In this document: positions 22,589-32,100 of the stretch, in pieces
Numbering within the stretch: position 1 is the stretch's first letter
How the letters are laid out: each line of letters begins with the position of its first letter
Origin: Variovorax paradoxus
GTDB taxonomy: Bacteria; Pseudomonadota; Gammaproteobacteria; Burkholderiales; Burkholderiaceae_C
Assembly (NCBI GenBank): GCA_016806145.1
Contig: CP063166.1
Span: 4,402,001 to 4,466,000, forward strand
Length of the DNA: 64,000 nucleotides
Direction: 5' to 3'
Position numbers and translations under genes: made by a program
Notes under the pieces: generated by a model
Databases searched by the model: none
What the model saw: the letters and a program-made list of their open reading frames with translations, nothing else
What the model was told of the DNA's origin: nothing

Positions 22589-23136
22589 TGCTGAAAAGAA
22601 CCGTCGGCCTCAAGGCGCGCAAGGCGTTGGCGCAAACCGGGTTCAAGCGCCCAGAGCGCGTGCGCCTGCCATCGCCGCCACCGCGCCCGGCCACGCGCCG
22701 CGCGGTCATGGCCGACTGCTCGAGCCCCATGCCCAGCATCGACAAGACGACGGCATGGGAAGACCCGACGCTGCTGGCGATGGCCCGCGGCAAACCCTGC
22801 CTGTTGCGCTCCCCCGTGTGCAACGACGACCGCGAAACGACCGTCGCATGCCACTCCAACATGTCGATCCACGGCAAGGGCCTATCGCGCAAGGCTGACG
22901 ACTGCTTCAGCGTCTGGGGCTGCGCCAGGTGCCATGCCTACCTCGATCGCGACCCGTCCGCCTCGGGCCAGGAACGCGAGCTTCTGTTCCTCGTCGCTCA
23001 CATCGAGCAGGTCACCCACTGGCAGGCCATCGCCGCCAGCACCACTGCGAGCCCCAAAGACCGCGCCGCGGCCGGCCGGGCGCTCGACATCCTCCATGCG
23101 CTGGCTGCAGCGCGCTCCACGAAGGAAGAATCATGA
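22588..23136 (+). CDS. DUF1364 / putative nuclease-domain protein
   Basis: A 182-residue protein. After a basic N-terminus it carries ARGKPCLLRSPVCNDDRETTVACHSN, GKGLSRKADDCFSVWGCARCHAYLD, the Cys/His pattern of DUF1364 (HNH-like metal site). Family members are found in phage recombination and replication regions. Nuclease function is inferred from the metal-binding pattern. Confidence 0.75.
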   Translation: MLKRTVGLKARKALAQTGFKRPERVRLPSPPPRPATRRAVMADCSSPMPSIDKTTAWEDPTLLAMARGKPCLLRSPVCNDDRETTVACHSNMSIHGKGLSRKADDCFSVWGCARCHAYLDRDPSASGQERELLFLVAHIEQVTHWQAIAASTTASPKDRAAAGRALDILHALAAARSTKEES

Positions 23137-23651
23137 GTCGAAGCGGATACATCGACGACGGCGATTGCGACGACGTGCTCGCAATGGGCCGCTGGCAAGG
23201 GCAAATCGCCTCCGCGATCCGCGGCACGCGCGGGCAGGCCGCGCTGCGCGAGCTGGCCGCAGCCATGGACGCAATGCCGGCCAAGGTGCTCGCGGCCGAA
23301 TCGCTGGTCACGGCCGATGGCGAGTTATGCACGCTCGGCGTGCTCGGCCAGGCGCGCGGCCTCGACATGGCGCCAATCGATCCTGACGACTGGGATGCCG
23401 TCGCCAAGGCGTTCAACCTTGCGCCCGCCATGGTGCGAGAGATCGTCTACGAGAACGACGAGGGCGTCAGTGCCTACGACTGGGTCGATGTAGAGATCTG
23501 CGGCCCTATTCGTCGTTGGGAGCGCCATCGCGTCACTGTTCGGGTCGACCGCCCTTGGGAGCTTGTCGCCAGGATGCGCTGGAACCGCATGCGCAAGTGG
23601 GTTGATGACCACCTCGCCAAGGCCCGCCCCACCCCGGGAGAAGGAGCATGA
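23133..23651 (+). CDS. Phage protein of unknown function
   Basis: A 172-residue protein. The opening MSRSGYIDDGDCDDVLAMGRW, then GTRGQAALRELAAAMDAMPAK and GLDMAPIDPDDWDAVAKAFN, matches a family often seen in Proteobacterial prophages; its role is not known to me. It overlaps both neighbours by four bases. Confidence 0.6.
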   Translation: MSRSGYIDDGDCDDVLAMGRWQGQIASAIRGTRGQAALRELAAAMDAMPAKVLAAESLVTADGELCTLGVLGQARGLDMAPIDPDDWDAVAKAFNLAPAMVREIVYENDEGVSAYDWVDVEICGPIRRWERHRVTVRVDRPWELVARMRWNRMRKWVDDHLAKARPTPGEGA

Positions 23652-23887
23652 CTGACAGGGAGCTCGCCGAGAAGCTGTATACGGCCCTGAAGCGCATCAC
23701 GGCCTACATGCCGCCGGACAAGCTGGCGAAGGTCTGCGAGAAGAAATACGGCCTCGAGTACGACGAAGCGCTTGAGATGGGCTACGAGAACGTGCTGAGC
23801 GAGGCCGCCAACGCGATCAGAGGCGTTCGCCAACCCCGAGTCACCCGCGCCGCTGCCGCAATCGGAGAGGGGAAGAGCCATGGCTGA
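23648..23887 (+). CDS. Small phage protein of unknown function
   Basis: A 79-residue, charged and helical protein (MTDRELAEKLYTALKRITAY). Coupled to both neighbours by overlaps of four and eight bases. No motif recognised. Confidence 0.5.
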   Translation: MTDRELAEKLYTALKRITAYMPPDKLAKVCEKKYGLEYDEALEMGYENVLSEAANAIRGVRQPRVTRAAAAIGEGKSHG

Positions 23888-24302
23888 CAGGTTCCTGATC
23901 GCTCACTGCGGCCACACCAACAGAGCGTATGAGCACATCTGTTGGTGGAACCCAGACAGCCGCGGCTACACCATCTGCACGACCAAGGCCGGCCGCTACA
24001 CCGAAGACGAGGCTCGACGCATCTGCACGGCCTCGGAGTGCATCGCCGTGCCGGAACGTGTCGCTGTAGACCTGAGCCGAACGACGCCCTACTACCGGAT
24101 GTCAAACGGCACGCTGGGCGGCCTCTACGACGGCGGACCGCACCATCCCGTCGAAAACAGCCGCAAGTCTTGGACCGAAATCAAGTCCGCCGCCGTGGTC
24201 ATCGGCATCTACGCGAAGCCGACGCCCATGACGCCTTCAAAGATGCGGGCGATCTATCTGGAAGCGCCCTCCCCCGCACCCACAGGAGAACAACATGGCT
24301 GA
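23880..24302 (+). CDS. Phage protein of unknown function
   Basis: A 140-residue protein with several Cys/His residues at the start (AHCGHTNRAYEHICWWNPDS, YTICTTKAGRYT). Possible metal site, not proven. No family recognised. Confidence 0.55.
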   Translation: MADRFLIAHCGHTNRAYEHICWWNPDSRGYTICTTKAGRYTEDEARRICTASECIAVPERVAVDLSRTTPYYRMSNGTLGGLYDGGPHHPVENSRKSWTEIKSAAVVIGIYAKPTPMTPSKMRAIYLEAPSPAPTGEQHG

Positions 24303-25098
24303 AGCCCTTCTTTTCGAGCACGAGGACGGCCGGTATGCCGTCAACCCCGACACCACGGGGGATCCGAAGTGGCACCGCCTCGGGCCCGTCGATGTCTCGG
24401 CCCTCTCCACCAATGCAGGCGAAGCGGCCCCGGTGGCGTGGATCGACCTACAGGCCGACGAAGCCGTGACCAGCTCGCGCCGAGCCTCGTGGCCGGCTCA
24501 CAACCAAGCACGCTACACAGTGCCTGCTTACGCCCACCCGCCCGCAGCGGTGCACGGGCAGGGCGCCAGCACCGAGGCTCCTGCAGGCTGGCTGGACCTG
24601 CAAGACGACCCGCGCGTGAACGAAATCGTCTCCGGCCTCTACCGCCGATTCAAAGACTGGTCGCAGCGCGGCTTCTCAGCCGAGGATGTGACGTGGTGCG
24701 AGGTCAAAGCCGATGTCATTCGCTTGATCACCGCCACCGCTCCCGCCGCTATACCGGCCGCGCCGGCAACGGATGAACGCTCGGCCTTCGATGCGGTGTA
24801 CGAAGAACAGTGCGGACGCCCCGTCACCATTCGCACCATTGCATGGCGTTGCTTCCAAGCGGGCGCCGCCCTCGCCCATCCCGCGCCCGTGCAGCACGAC
24901 GAAGTCCGAAGGATGGTCTTCAAACTCGCGAGTCACTGGGCCGATTTGCGCGTGCGGGACATTCGAAAAAATGAAAACACGCCGGAAAGGCGAAGTGCAG
25001 AAGATGCTCTGTTCGCTTACTGCATATCGATCCCTCTTGATCAAAGCCTCACGCCCCCGGCCGTGGCAGCACCTGCGCAAGCGGGGGAGACGAAGTGA
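24295..25098 (+). CDS. Phage protein of unknown function
   Basis: A 267-residue acidic protein, the longest of the late early-left genes. LQADEAVTSSRRASWP and VYEEQCGRPVTIRTIAWRCF resemble pieces of modular ead/ninX-like phage proteins. Ala/Pro-rich linkers separate the segments. No catalytic motif. Confidence 0.55.
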   Translation: MAEALLFEHEDGRYAVNPDTTGDPKWHRLGPVDVSALSTNAGEAAPVAWIDLQADEAVTSSRRASWPAHNQARYTVPAYAHPPAAVHGQGASTEAPAGWLDLQDDPRVNEIVSGLYRRFKDWSQRGFSAEDVTWCEVKADVIRLITATAPAAIPAAPATDERSAFDAVYEEQCGRPVTIRTIAWRCFQAGAALAHPAPVQHDEVRRMVFKLASHWADLRVRDIRKNENTPERRSAEDALFAYCISIPLDQSLTPPAVAAPAQAGETK

Positions 25099-25496
25099 TG
25101 GCCAACCGTATCGCATGCACAGCGCTGACCGGGCGCATCGTCTCTGGCCGCGTCAGCAAGGACGGGAGCAACTTCGTTGGCGTGAAGGCCGACGTCACCA
25201 GCGACGTGCTCAAGGCCGTGATCGACAAGGCCGAATATCACGGCGGCTCATTTGCGGTCGAAGGTGGCGAAAAGCGCTGGGTTGTCACGGTGACCGAAGG
25301 CCAGCCCGAGATCGTGCGGCCCGCGGTCGGTCAGTCGCTTGATCCAACCATCACCCTCGCTTACGAACGTGATGAGTACGGCACGTTCCGGGCCACGATG
25401 ACGATCAGTGGCCTGTCCACTGAGGACAAGGCGCAGAAGGCCCTCGACCACATGGAGCGCCTGTTTTGCGGGCAGCAGCTGGAGCCCAACGCATGA
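25098..25496 (+). CDS. DUF7446-like phage protein
   Basis: A 132-residue protein. MANRIACTALTGRIVSGRVS, VGVKADVTSDVLKAVIDK and GGSFAVEGGEKRWVVTV match a small beta/alpha protein family common in Burkholderiales phages. ATG 25098 overlaps the previous stop; GTG 25095 is in frame but has no advantage. Function unknown. Confidence 0.6.
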   Translation: MANRIACTALTGRIVSGRVSKDGSNFVGVKADVTSDVLKAVIDKAEYHGGSFAVEGGEKRWVVTVTEGQPEIVRPAVGQSLDPTITLAYERDEYGTFRATMTISGLSTEDKAQKALDHMERLFCGQQLEPNA

Positions 25497-25762
25497 CCCC
25501 CTTCGAGGAAGTGCCGATGCCTCCGGAAACCGACTGGGCCCAGTGCGAGACGCGCCGGCCGTGGGTCTTGAACAGCCTGCAGCACCACGCGAAGGAGCTA
25601 CGCGCCAGCGAGAAGCGCGCACGCAATGCCTTTCGCAAAAGCTACATGGGCGTGCCCGCTTGCTACGTCGCCGATGCCTATGCAGAGGCTGCGGCTGTGT
25701 TCGAAGCCCGAATTTCCGCCATCCGGGCGCTCAAGAAGGAGAACGGCGATGCTGCGAACTGA
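25493..25762 (+). CDS. Small phage protein of unknown function
   Basis: An 89-residue protein (MTPFEEVPMPPETDWAQCET), helical and basic in the second half. It overlaps its neighbours by four and 14 bases. No motif recognised. Confidence 0.5.
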   Translation: MTPFEEVPMPPETDWAQCETRRPWVLNSLQHHAKELRASEKRARNAFRKSYMGVPACYVADAYAEAAAVFEARISAIRALKKENGDAAN

Positions 25763-26093
25763 CGAACCTATCCACTGGGAAGGACGCACATTCTTCGGGG
25801 GCGATGAGATCGGCTTTACCGATGACGGCTCGTTCGTGCTGGGCCTGTACTCGACGGAACCAGCACCCCAGCGCGGCACGTACTTCACGTCGCTACCGAT
25901 CAGCGACAAGCCGTTTCGCAAGCTCCATCCCACAAAGGCCGCAGTCCGAGATGACGGCGACGCCTTGACCATCTTCTGCGATTGGGGCCGCGCTCACCGG
26001 CTTGGCGCCAGCAGGCAGATCATCGAGACCTTGATCGCAGAGGCCAAGGAACACGACATTCCTGTGCAGAAGGACCCCTCCCATGACCACTGA
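25749..26093 (+). CDS. Phage protein of unknown function
   Basis: A 114-residue protein (MLRTDEPIHWEGRTFFGGDE) that is mainly beta in the first half and ends in a helix (RQIIETLIAEAKEHDIP). It overlaps its neighbours by 14 and 11 bases. No family recognised. Confidence 0.5.
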   Translation: MLRTDEPIHWEGRTFFGGDEIGFTDDGSFVLGLYSTEPAPQRGTYFTSLPISDKPFRKLHPTKAAVRDDGDALTIFCDWGRAHRLGASRQIIETLIAEAKEHDIPVQKDPSHDH

Positions 26094-26616
26094 CATCCAC
26101 GCCGCCATGCAGGCGATTCGCGAGGCGCTGGCCGCAGGGCCTACGCCGGGGCCTTGGATCGCTGGAGATGACGAAGACTCAGACTTCCTCCTGGTTGGCC
26201 CAGAGGAATATCCCGGACTCGTGTGCCGTCCAGTGGTCTCGCTGCATGCGGAACGAGACGCTCGCTTCATCGCCGCCTGCAACCCCGAGGCCATCACCAC
26301 CATCCTCGCAGCCCTTGAGGCACGGGACGCAGAGATTGCGGCGCTCAGGGAGGATGCGGAGCGGCCGAAGCTGACCGCGGCCCAGTGCACAGACCTGCTC
26401 ATCGCCGCGTTCTACATCAGCGCGCGCGACGACGAAACGGCCGTCCTCAAGGATGAAGATGCCGAACGCATCGTTGACCTGCTCTATGACCTGTCAACGA
26501 TCAACCTGGACGCGACCACCGACCAGCCCAAGCCATCCCCACGCTACCCCTCCACCGAAGGGCAGCGCATCGCTCGGCAGATCAGGGAGGGGAAAGAGGG
26601 GAAGGAAAAGCCATGA
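26083..26616 (+). CDS. Ead/Ea22-like phage protein
   Basis: A 177-residue protein. AGPTPGPWIAGDDEDSDF and ERDARFIAACNPEAITTILAALEARDAEIAAL are the hallmark pieces of Ead/Ea22-like proteins: a TPGPW box, an FIAACNPxxI box and a coiled coil. These are non-essential early phage genes of unclear role. It overlaps the last gene by four bases. Confidence 0.7.
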   Translation: MTTDIHAAMQAIREALAAGPTPGPWIAGDDEDSDFLLVGPEEYPGLVCRPVVSLHAERDARFIAACNPEAITTILAALEARDAEIAALREDAERPKLTAAQCTDLLIAAFYISARDDETAVLKDEDAERIVDLLYDLSTINLDATTDQPKPSPRYPSTEGQRIARQIREGKEGKEKP

Positions 26617-26831
26617 ACGACCTGATGACGCTCCAGGACATCGCCGAAATGCATCGTTGCGGCCTCCGGCACGCGCGGGACGTGCTGGTTAAACTGCCCG
26701 GATTCCCTGCCGAAGCGCCGACGAGCACGCCCAGAAACAGGCTTTGGATACGGGCTGAGGTGCGCGCCTACGTTCACCGCAGAACCGCGAAGCCCGCAAA
26801 AATCCCGCACACCGGGCTGCAACCCGCATAA
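26613..26831 (+). CDS. Excisionase-like small helix-turn-helix protein
   Basis: A 72-residue protein. MNDLMTLQDIAEMHRCGLRHARDVLVKLPGFP, then NRLWIRAEVRAYVHRR is the MerR-type helix-turn-helix used by AlpA-like regulators and excisionases. It is the last gene before the phage-host junction, the usual place for xis. An integrase would be expected beside it but is absent. Likely a recombination directionality factor; a transcription regulator is the alternative. Confidence 0.6.
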   Translation: MNDLMTLQDIAEMHRCGLRHARDVLVKLPGFPAEAPTSTPRNRLWIRAEVRAYVHRRTAKPAKIPHTGLQPA

Positions 26832-26860
26832 ACACTGGATTCCGCTGCCGTGGTGCGGCA
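26832..26860. other. Prophage-comEC junction (attachment-site region)
   Basis: The phage gene stops at 26831; from 26841 the minus strand reads comEC (HHGSG encoded at 26841-26855). The attachment core must lie within or next to this stretch. Its exact extent cannot be set without the other prophage end. Confidence 0.75.
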
Positions 26861-29057
26861 CCAGCAGCACGTCGGCGCGCAGCCGTTCGGGCAGGCGCTC
26901 GAGCAGCGCGGCCTCCTGCAGCCGCTCGATGTCGCCGGCCAGCAGCGCGGTCGCGCGGCCGTTGCCGATGCGCAGCACGCACGAGATGGCATTGGGCCGC
27001 GTGAAGAACAGGTAGTCGCCGGCTTGCGGATGCAGCAGTTCGAAATCCACGCCATCCCAGGTCCAGCGCTGGCCCGCCTCGCAGCGCCGCGCGGGACGCT
27101 GCGACTGCAGCGGGTGCCCAGCCTCGATCGAACTCAGCAAGCCGGCGCGCGGATGCGTCGCGAGCACGGCGCTCGCGCCGCCCGTGTGGTCGCTGTCGCG
27201 GTGGCTCAGCACCAGCAGGTCGAGCCGCTCGCCCAGGGCGCGCAGCAGCGGCACCAGCACGCGCTGGCCGGCGTCGCTCTCGAGGCTGTAGCGCGGGCCG
27301 CTGTCGTAGAGCAGGCTGTGGTTCGCGGTGCGCACCAGCACCGCGTTGCCCTGGCCGACGTCGGCCGCGAGCAGTTCGAACTCGCCGAGGGCGGGACGCG
27401 CCGGCTGCCACAGCAGCACCGGCAGCAGCAGCGGCAGGCCCAGCGCGCGCAGCGACCACGGCAGCCGCATCGCCACCAGCACGCCGCCCGCCACGCCGCA
27501 GGCCGCGAGCCACGCCGGCGGCGCGGCCATCGAGACGCTGGCGAACGGCAGCACCGCGAGCCACGACAGCAGCAGCCCCAGGGCCCACACCGCGCGCGCC
27601 GCGAGGTCCCACAGCGGCGCGGCGACGGTGCCGAGCATCGCCAGCGGCGTGATCACCAGCGTGACCCAGGGGATCGCGACCAGGTTGGCCACCAGCCCGA
27701 CCAGCGACACCTGCTGGAACAGCAGCAGGCTCAGGGGCGTGAGCGCGAGCGTGATCGTCCACTGCTCGCGCAGCAGCCGCCACAGCCGTGCGCGCAGGCC
27801 CGCTCGCGTGTCGCCGGGCAGCCCCGCGTCGGTGGCGAACAGCACGCCCACCGCCACGAAGCTGAGCCAGAAACCGGCCTGCATCAGGGCCCAGGGATCG
27901 AGCGCGACCACCACCGCCGCGGTCAGCAGCCAGCCGTGCGGCCAGGGCCAGCGCCGCCCGGTGAGGCGCAGCAGCGCGACGGTCGCGAGCATCCAGACCG
28001 TGCGCTGCGACGGCACGCCCCAGCCGCTGAACAGCGCATAGAGCGTGGCCAGCAGCACGCCGCCCACGAGCGCCGCGCGCTGCGCCGGCAGCCGCAGCAT
28101 CAGCCGCGGGCTGCGGCGCCAGAGCGCGCCGACGACGTGCGCGGCGAGCCACGCGAACAGGGTCACGTGCAGGCCCGAGATCGACATCAGGTGGGCCACG
28201 CCGGTGGCGCGGAAGACGTCCCAGCCCTCGCGGTCGATCGCGCCCTGGTCGCCCGTAACCAGCGCGGCGATCACGCCCGCGCCGAAGCGCTCGGGCACGC
28301 GTTCGAAGATGGCGTCGCGCACGGCCTCGCGTGCGCGCTCGATCGGATGCCGCCCCGTGAGGGCCAGCCGCGCGGGTGCCTCGTCGCGCGCGCCGAGGCG
28401 CACATGGCCGCTGGCGCGCAGGCCCTGCTCCCACATCCACAGCTCGCTGTCGAAGCCGTGCGGATTGCGATGGCCGTGCGGCGCCTTGAGGCGCACGGTC
28501 AGGCGCCAGCGCTCGCCGGCATGCACGGGGCTCTCGGGCAAGGGAGCGGACGCGGCCCCATCGGCGGGACCATCCCAGAGGCTGGCGCCCTCGGCATACC
28601 AGCCGAGCGCGATGCGGTCGGGCACCGCGGGCGATCCGGTGCTCGCAGGGTCGGCCCAGCGCGCGGACTCGACGGCGAAGCGGAAGCGCGTGCCGGCCTC
28701 GCCACGCTGCGGCATCTGCGACACGACGCCCACGAGTTGCAGGTCGCGCCCCTCGAGCGCGGGATCGAGCGCGCCGGCCGCGTAGACCGTGGCGCGTGCG
28801 CCCGCGAGCCCCGCGCCGATCGCCGCGCCGGCGAGCGCGGCGCAGGTCCAGGCGATCCACGCACGACGCGGCACGTGCCAGGCCATGCGGAGACCCGCGA
28901 TGCCCGCGAGCAGTCCACCCGCGTAGACCATGCCGTCCCACAGCTGCGGCTGCCGCAGCTGCAGCGCCACGCCCGCGAGCGCTGCCGCGAGCGCGACGAA
29001 GGCGCAGCGCGCGCGCACGACGGCATCGGATGCGCCTCGCTCCCCCTTGGCGACCAT
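26841..29057 (-). pseudogene. comEC: comEC, DNA uptake channel, truncated by prophage insertion
   Basis: ComEC carries single-stranded DNA across the inner membrane during natural transformation. About 739 host codons remain: N-terminal soluble part, competence domain with GVAHLMSISGLHVTLFAW, many membrane helices, and most of the beta-lactamase domain (DVGQGNAVLVRT, LSHRDSDHTGG, LLVPHHGS). Host sequence ends right after HHGSG. The frame runs on for about 99 codons of phage DNA to 26544, so a chimeric tail replaces the native C-terminus of the domain. GGAGGG precedes ATG 29057. Function is probably lost while the phage is integrated. Confidence 0.92.
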
Positions 29058-29178
29058 GATGCAAACCCTCCCCCAACGGCGCTCCGTGGCGCGCTAATTG
29101 CTTTGTCTTCTGGGCTAGTATGCGTCTCACCAGAGACATCTTTTCGATGCAATCTGCCAGTACTGCACACAAAAACGC

Positions 29179-32100
29179 ATGTCCATCCACGCCGCGCTCC
29201 ACCACGTCACCCACTACAAATACGACCGCCTGGTGCAACTCGGCCCGCAGGTCGTCCGGCTCCGGCCGGCGCCGCATTGCCGCAGCAACGTCATCTCGTA
29301 CTCGCTGCGCGTCGAACCGGCGGAGCACTTCGTCAACTGGATGCAGGACCCGTTCGCCAACTACCAGGCGCGGCTCGTGTTCCCCGAGAAAACGCGCGAG
29401 TTCAAGGTCACGGTCGACCTCGTGGTCGAGATGGCGGTCTACAACCCCTTCGACTTCTTCCTCGAGCCGCAGGCCGAGAACTTCCCGTTCAAGTACACGC
29501 CCTCGCAGGCCGAGGAGCTCGCGCCCTATCTCGTCACCGAGGAACCCACGCCACTGCTCGCGGCCTACCTCGACAAGATCGACCGCAAGGAACAGCGCAC
29601 CATCGACTTCCTGGTCGGCATCAACCAGCAGGTGCAGCAGGACGTCAACTACCTGATCCGCATGGAGCCCGGCGTGCAGACGCCGGAAGAAACGCTCACC
29701 AACGGCAGCGGTTCCTGCCGCGACTCGGGCTGGCTGCTGGTGCAGCTGCTGCGCCACTGCGGCCTGGCCGCGCGCTTCGTCTCGGGCTACCTGATCCAGC
29801 TCACGCCCGACGTGAAGGCGCTCGACGGCCCGAGCGGCACCACGGTCGACTTCACCGACCTGCACGCCTGGTGCGAGGTGTTCCTGCCGGGCGCCGGATG
29901 GATCGGCCTCGACGCCACCTCGGGGCTTCTGGCCGGCGAGGGCCACATCCCGCTGGCCTGCACGCCCACGCCCTCGAGCGCGGCGCCCATCGAGGGCGGC
30001 GTCGACGAGTCGAAGGTCGAGTTCGGCCATGACATGAAGGTCACGCGCATCTACGAATCGCCGCGCGTGACCAAGCCCTACACCGAGGAGCAATGGGCCG
30101 AGGTGCTGGCGCTGGGCGACGCGGTCGACAAGCGCCTGCAGGCCGGCGACGTGCGCCTCACGATGGGCGGCGAGCCCACCTACGTGGCCACCAGCGACCG
30201 CGACGCGCCCGAGTGGAACACCGACGCGCTCGGCCCCACCAAGCGCGGCTATGCCACCGAGCTGGTCCACAAGCTGCGCGCCGAGTACGGCCAGGGCGGC
30301 TTCCTGCACTTCGGCCAGGGCAAGTGGTACCCGGGCGAGCAACTGCCGCGCTGGGCGCTGTCGATCTTCTGGCGCGCCGACGGCCAGACGCTGTGGCACG
30401 ACCCCGAGCTGTTCGCCGACGAACGCTTCCCGACCCACTACACCAGCGAGGACGCGCGCCGCTTCACCAGCCTGCTGGCGCGCAAGCTCGGCCTGACCGA
30501 CCGCTACGTGCAGCCGGGCTTCGAGGACATCTACTACTACCTCTGGCGCGAACGCCGCCTGCCCGTCAACGTCGACCCCTTCGACTCGAAGCTCGACGAC
30601 GAACTCGAACGCGTGCGCCTGCGCCGCGTGTTCACGCAGAAGCTCGACGCGGTGATCGGCTACATGCTGCCGATCGAGCCCGGCAACGCGAACCGCGACG
30701 CGCCCGCGCTCGACGGCCCGGCCTGGAAGACCGGCCCCTGGTTCCTGCGCGACGACCGGCTCTACCTGATCCCCGGCGATTCGCCGATGGGCTACCGCCT
30801 GCCGCTCGACTCGCAACCCTGGGCCAGCAAGGGCGACTACCCCTACCTGATCGAGCGCGACCCGACCGCGGCGCGCGACGCGCTGCCGAGCGCGGCCGAC
30901 TACCGCGCGCGCTACACCGTGGGCGCGACCGGCGGCAGCGGTGCCGACCTGGGCGCCGTGCCCTATGCCTTCGGCACGCCCGCGGCCGTGCCCGCCGCGC
31001 TGCGCATGCAGGGGCCGGGGACCGGCACCGGCGAGGGCCCGGGCGACGGCAGTGCTGCCGATTCCGATGCCGACGCCACCCTCGACACCGCCGCCACGCG
31101 CCAGCCGCTGCGCGGCGAGTCGGCCCACTGGGTCACGCGCACCGCGCTGTGCGTCGAGGTGCGCGACCCGCGCCGCGCCAACGGCCCGGCGGCCGAGAAG
31201 AAGGGCAGCGCCTCGGGCGTGCTCTACGTCTTCATGCCGCCGCTGGCGCGCCTCGAGGACTACCTCGACCTGGTCGCCGCCGTCGAAGCCACCGCGCGCG
31301 AACTCGGCGTGCGCATCGTGATGGAAGGCTACCCGCCGCCGCGCGATCCGCGCCTGAAGATGCTGCAGGTCACGCCCGACCCCGGCGTGATCGAGGTCAA
31401 CATCCATCCGGCCCACAACTGGAAGGAACTGGTCGACCACACCGAATTCCTCTACCAGGCCGCGTTCGAGACCCGGCTGTCGGCCGAGAAGTTCATGACC
31501 GACGGCCGCCACACCGGCACCGGCGGCGGCAACCACTTCGTGATGGGCGGCGCCACGCCGGCCGACAGCCCCTTCCTGCGCCGGCCCGAGCTGCTGGCCA
31601 GCCTGCTGCTGTACTGGCACAACCATCCGTCGCTGAGCTACCTGTTCTCGGGCATGTTCATCGGCCCGACCAGCCAGGCGCCGCGCGTCGACGAAGCGCG
31701 CAACGACCAGGTCTACGAGCTCGAGATCGCGCTCAAGGAGATCGCGAAGAACCGCGAGCTCTACGGCCAGCACATGCCGGCCTGGCTGGTCGACCGCACG
31801 CTGCGCAACATCCTGATCGACGTCTCGGGCAACACGCACCGCAGCGAGTTCTGCATCGACAAGCTCTACTCGCCCGACTCCAGCACCGGCCGCCTCGGCC
31901 TGCTCGAGCTGCGCGCCTTCGAGATGCCGCCGCATGCGCGCATGAGCATCGCGCAGCAGCTGCTGATCCGCGCGCTGGTGGCGCGCTTCTGGGACGAACC
32001 CTACAAGGCGCCCGTCACGCGCTGGGGCACCGAGCTGCACGACCGCTTCCTGCTGCCGACCTTCGTCAGGATGGACTTCGACGACGTCATCAGCGAGATG

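Larger units (their letters stand above)
1..26840. mobile_element. Prophage, right-hand part (HK97-like siphovirus)
   Basis: Seen: a complete head and packaging module, replication and regulatory genes, and divergent cro and cI-like genes with operators occupy this stretch. At about 26,840 the sequence passes directly into the interior of comEC. The layout is lambdoid: the late operon and early-right operon run leftward from the immunity region, and an early-left operon runs rightward to the attachment site. Tail, lysis and the left attachment site must lie before position 1. No integrase is seen. The P27-type small terminase with a neighbouring HNH gene is typical of cos-packaging phages; that inference was not tested. 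Confidence 0.95.

Noticed and set aside
29058..29178. Promoter between comEC and the transglutaminase gene
   Set aside because: TAGTAT near 29116 resembles a -10 box, but no -35 lies at a proper distance; the nearest TTGCTT is only 12 bases away.
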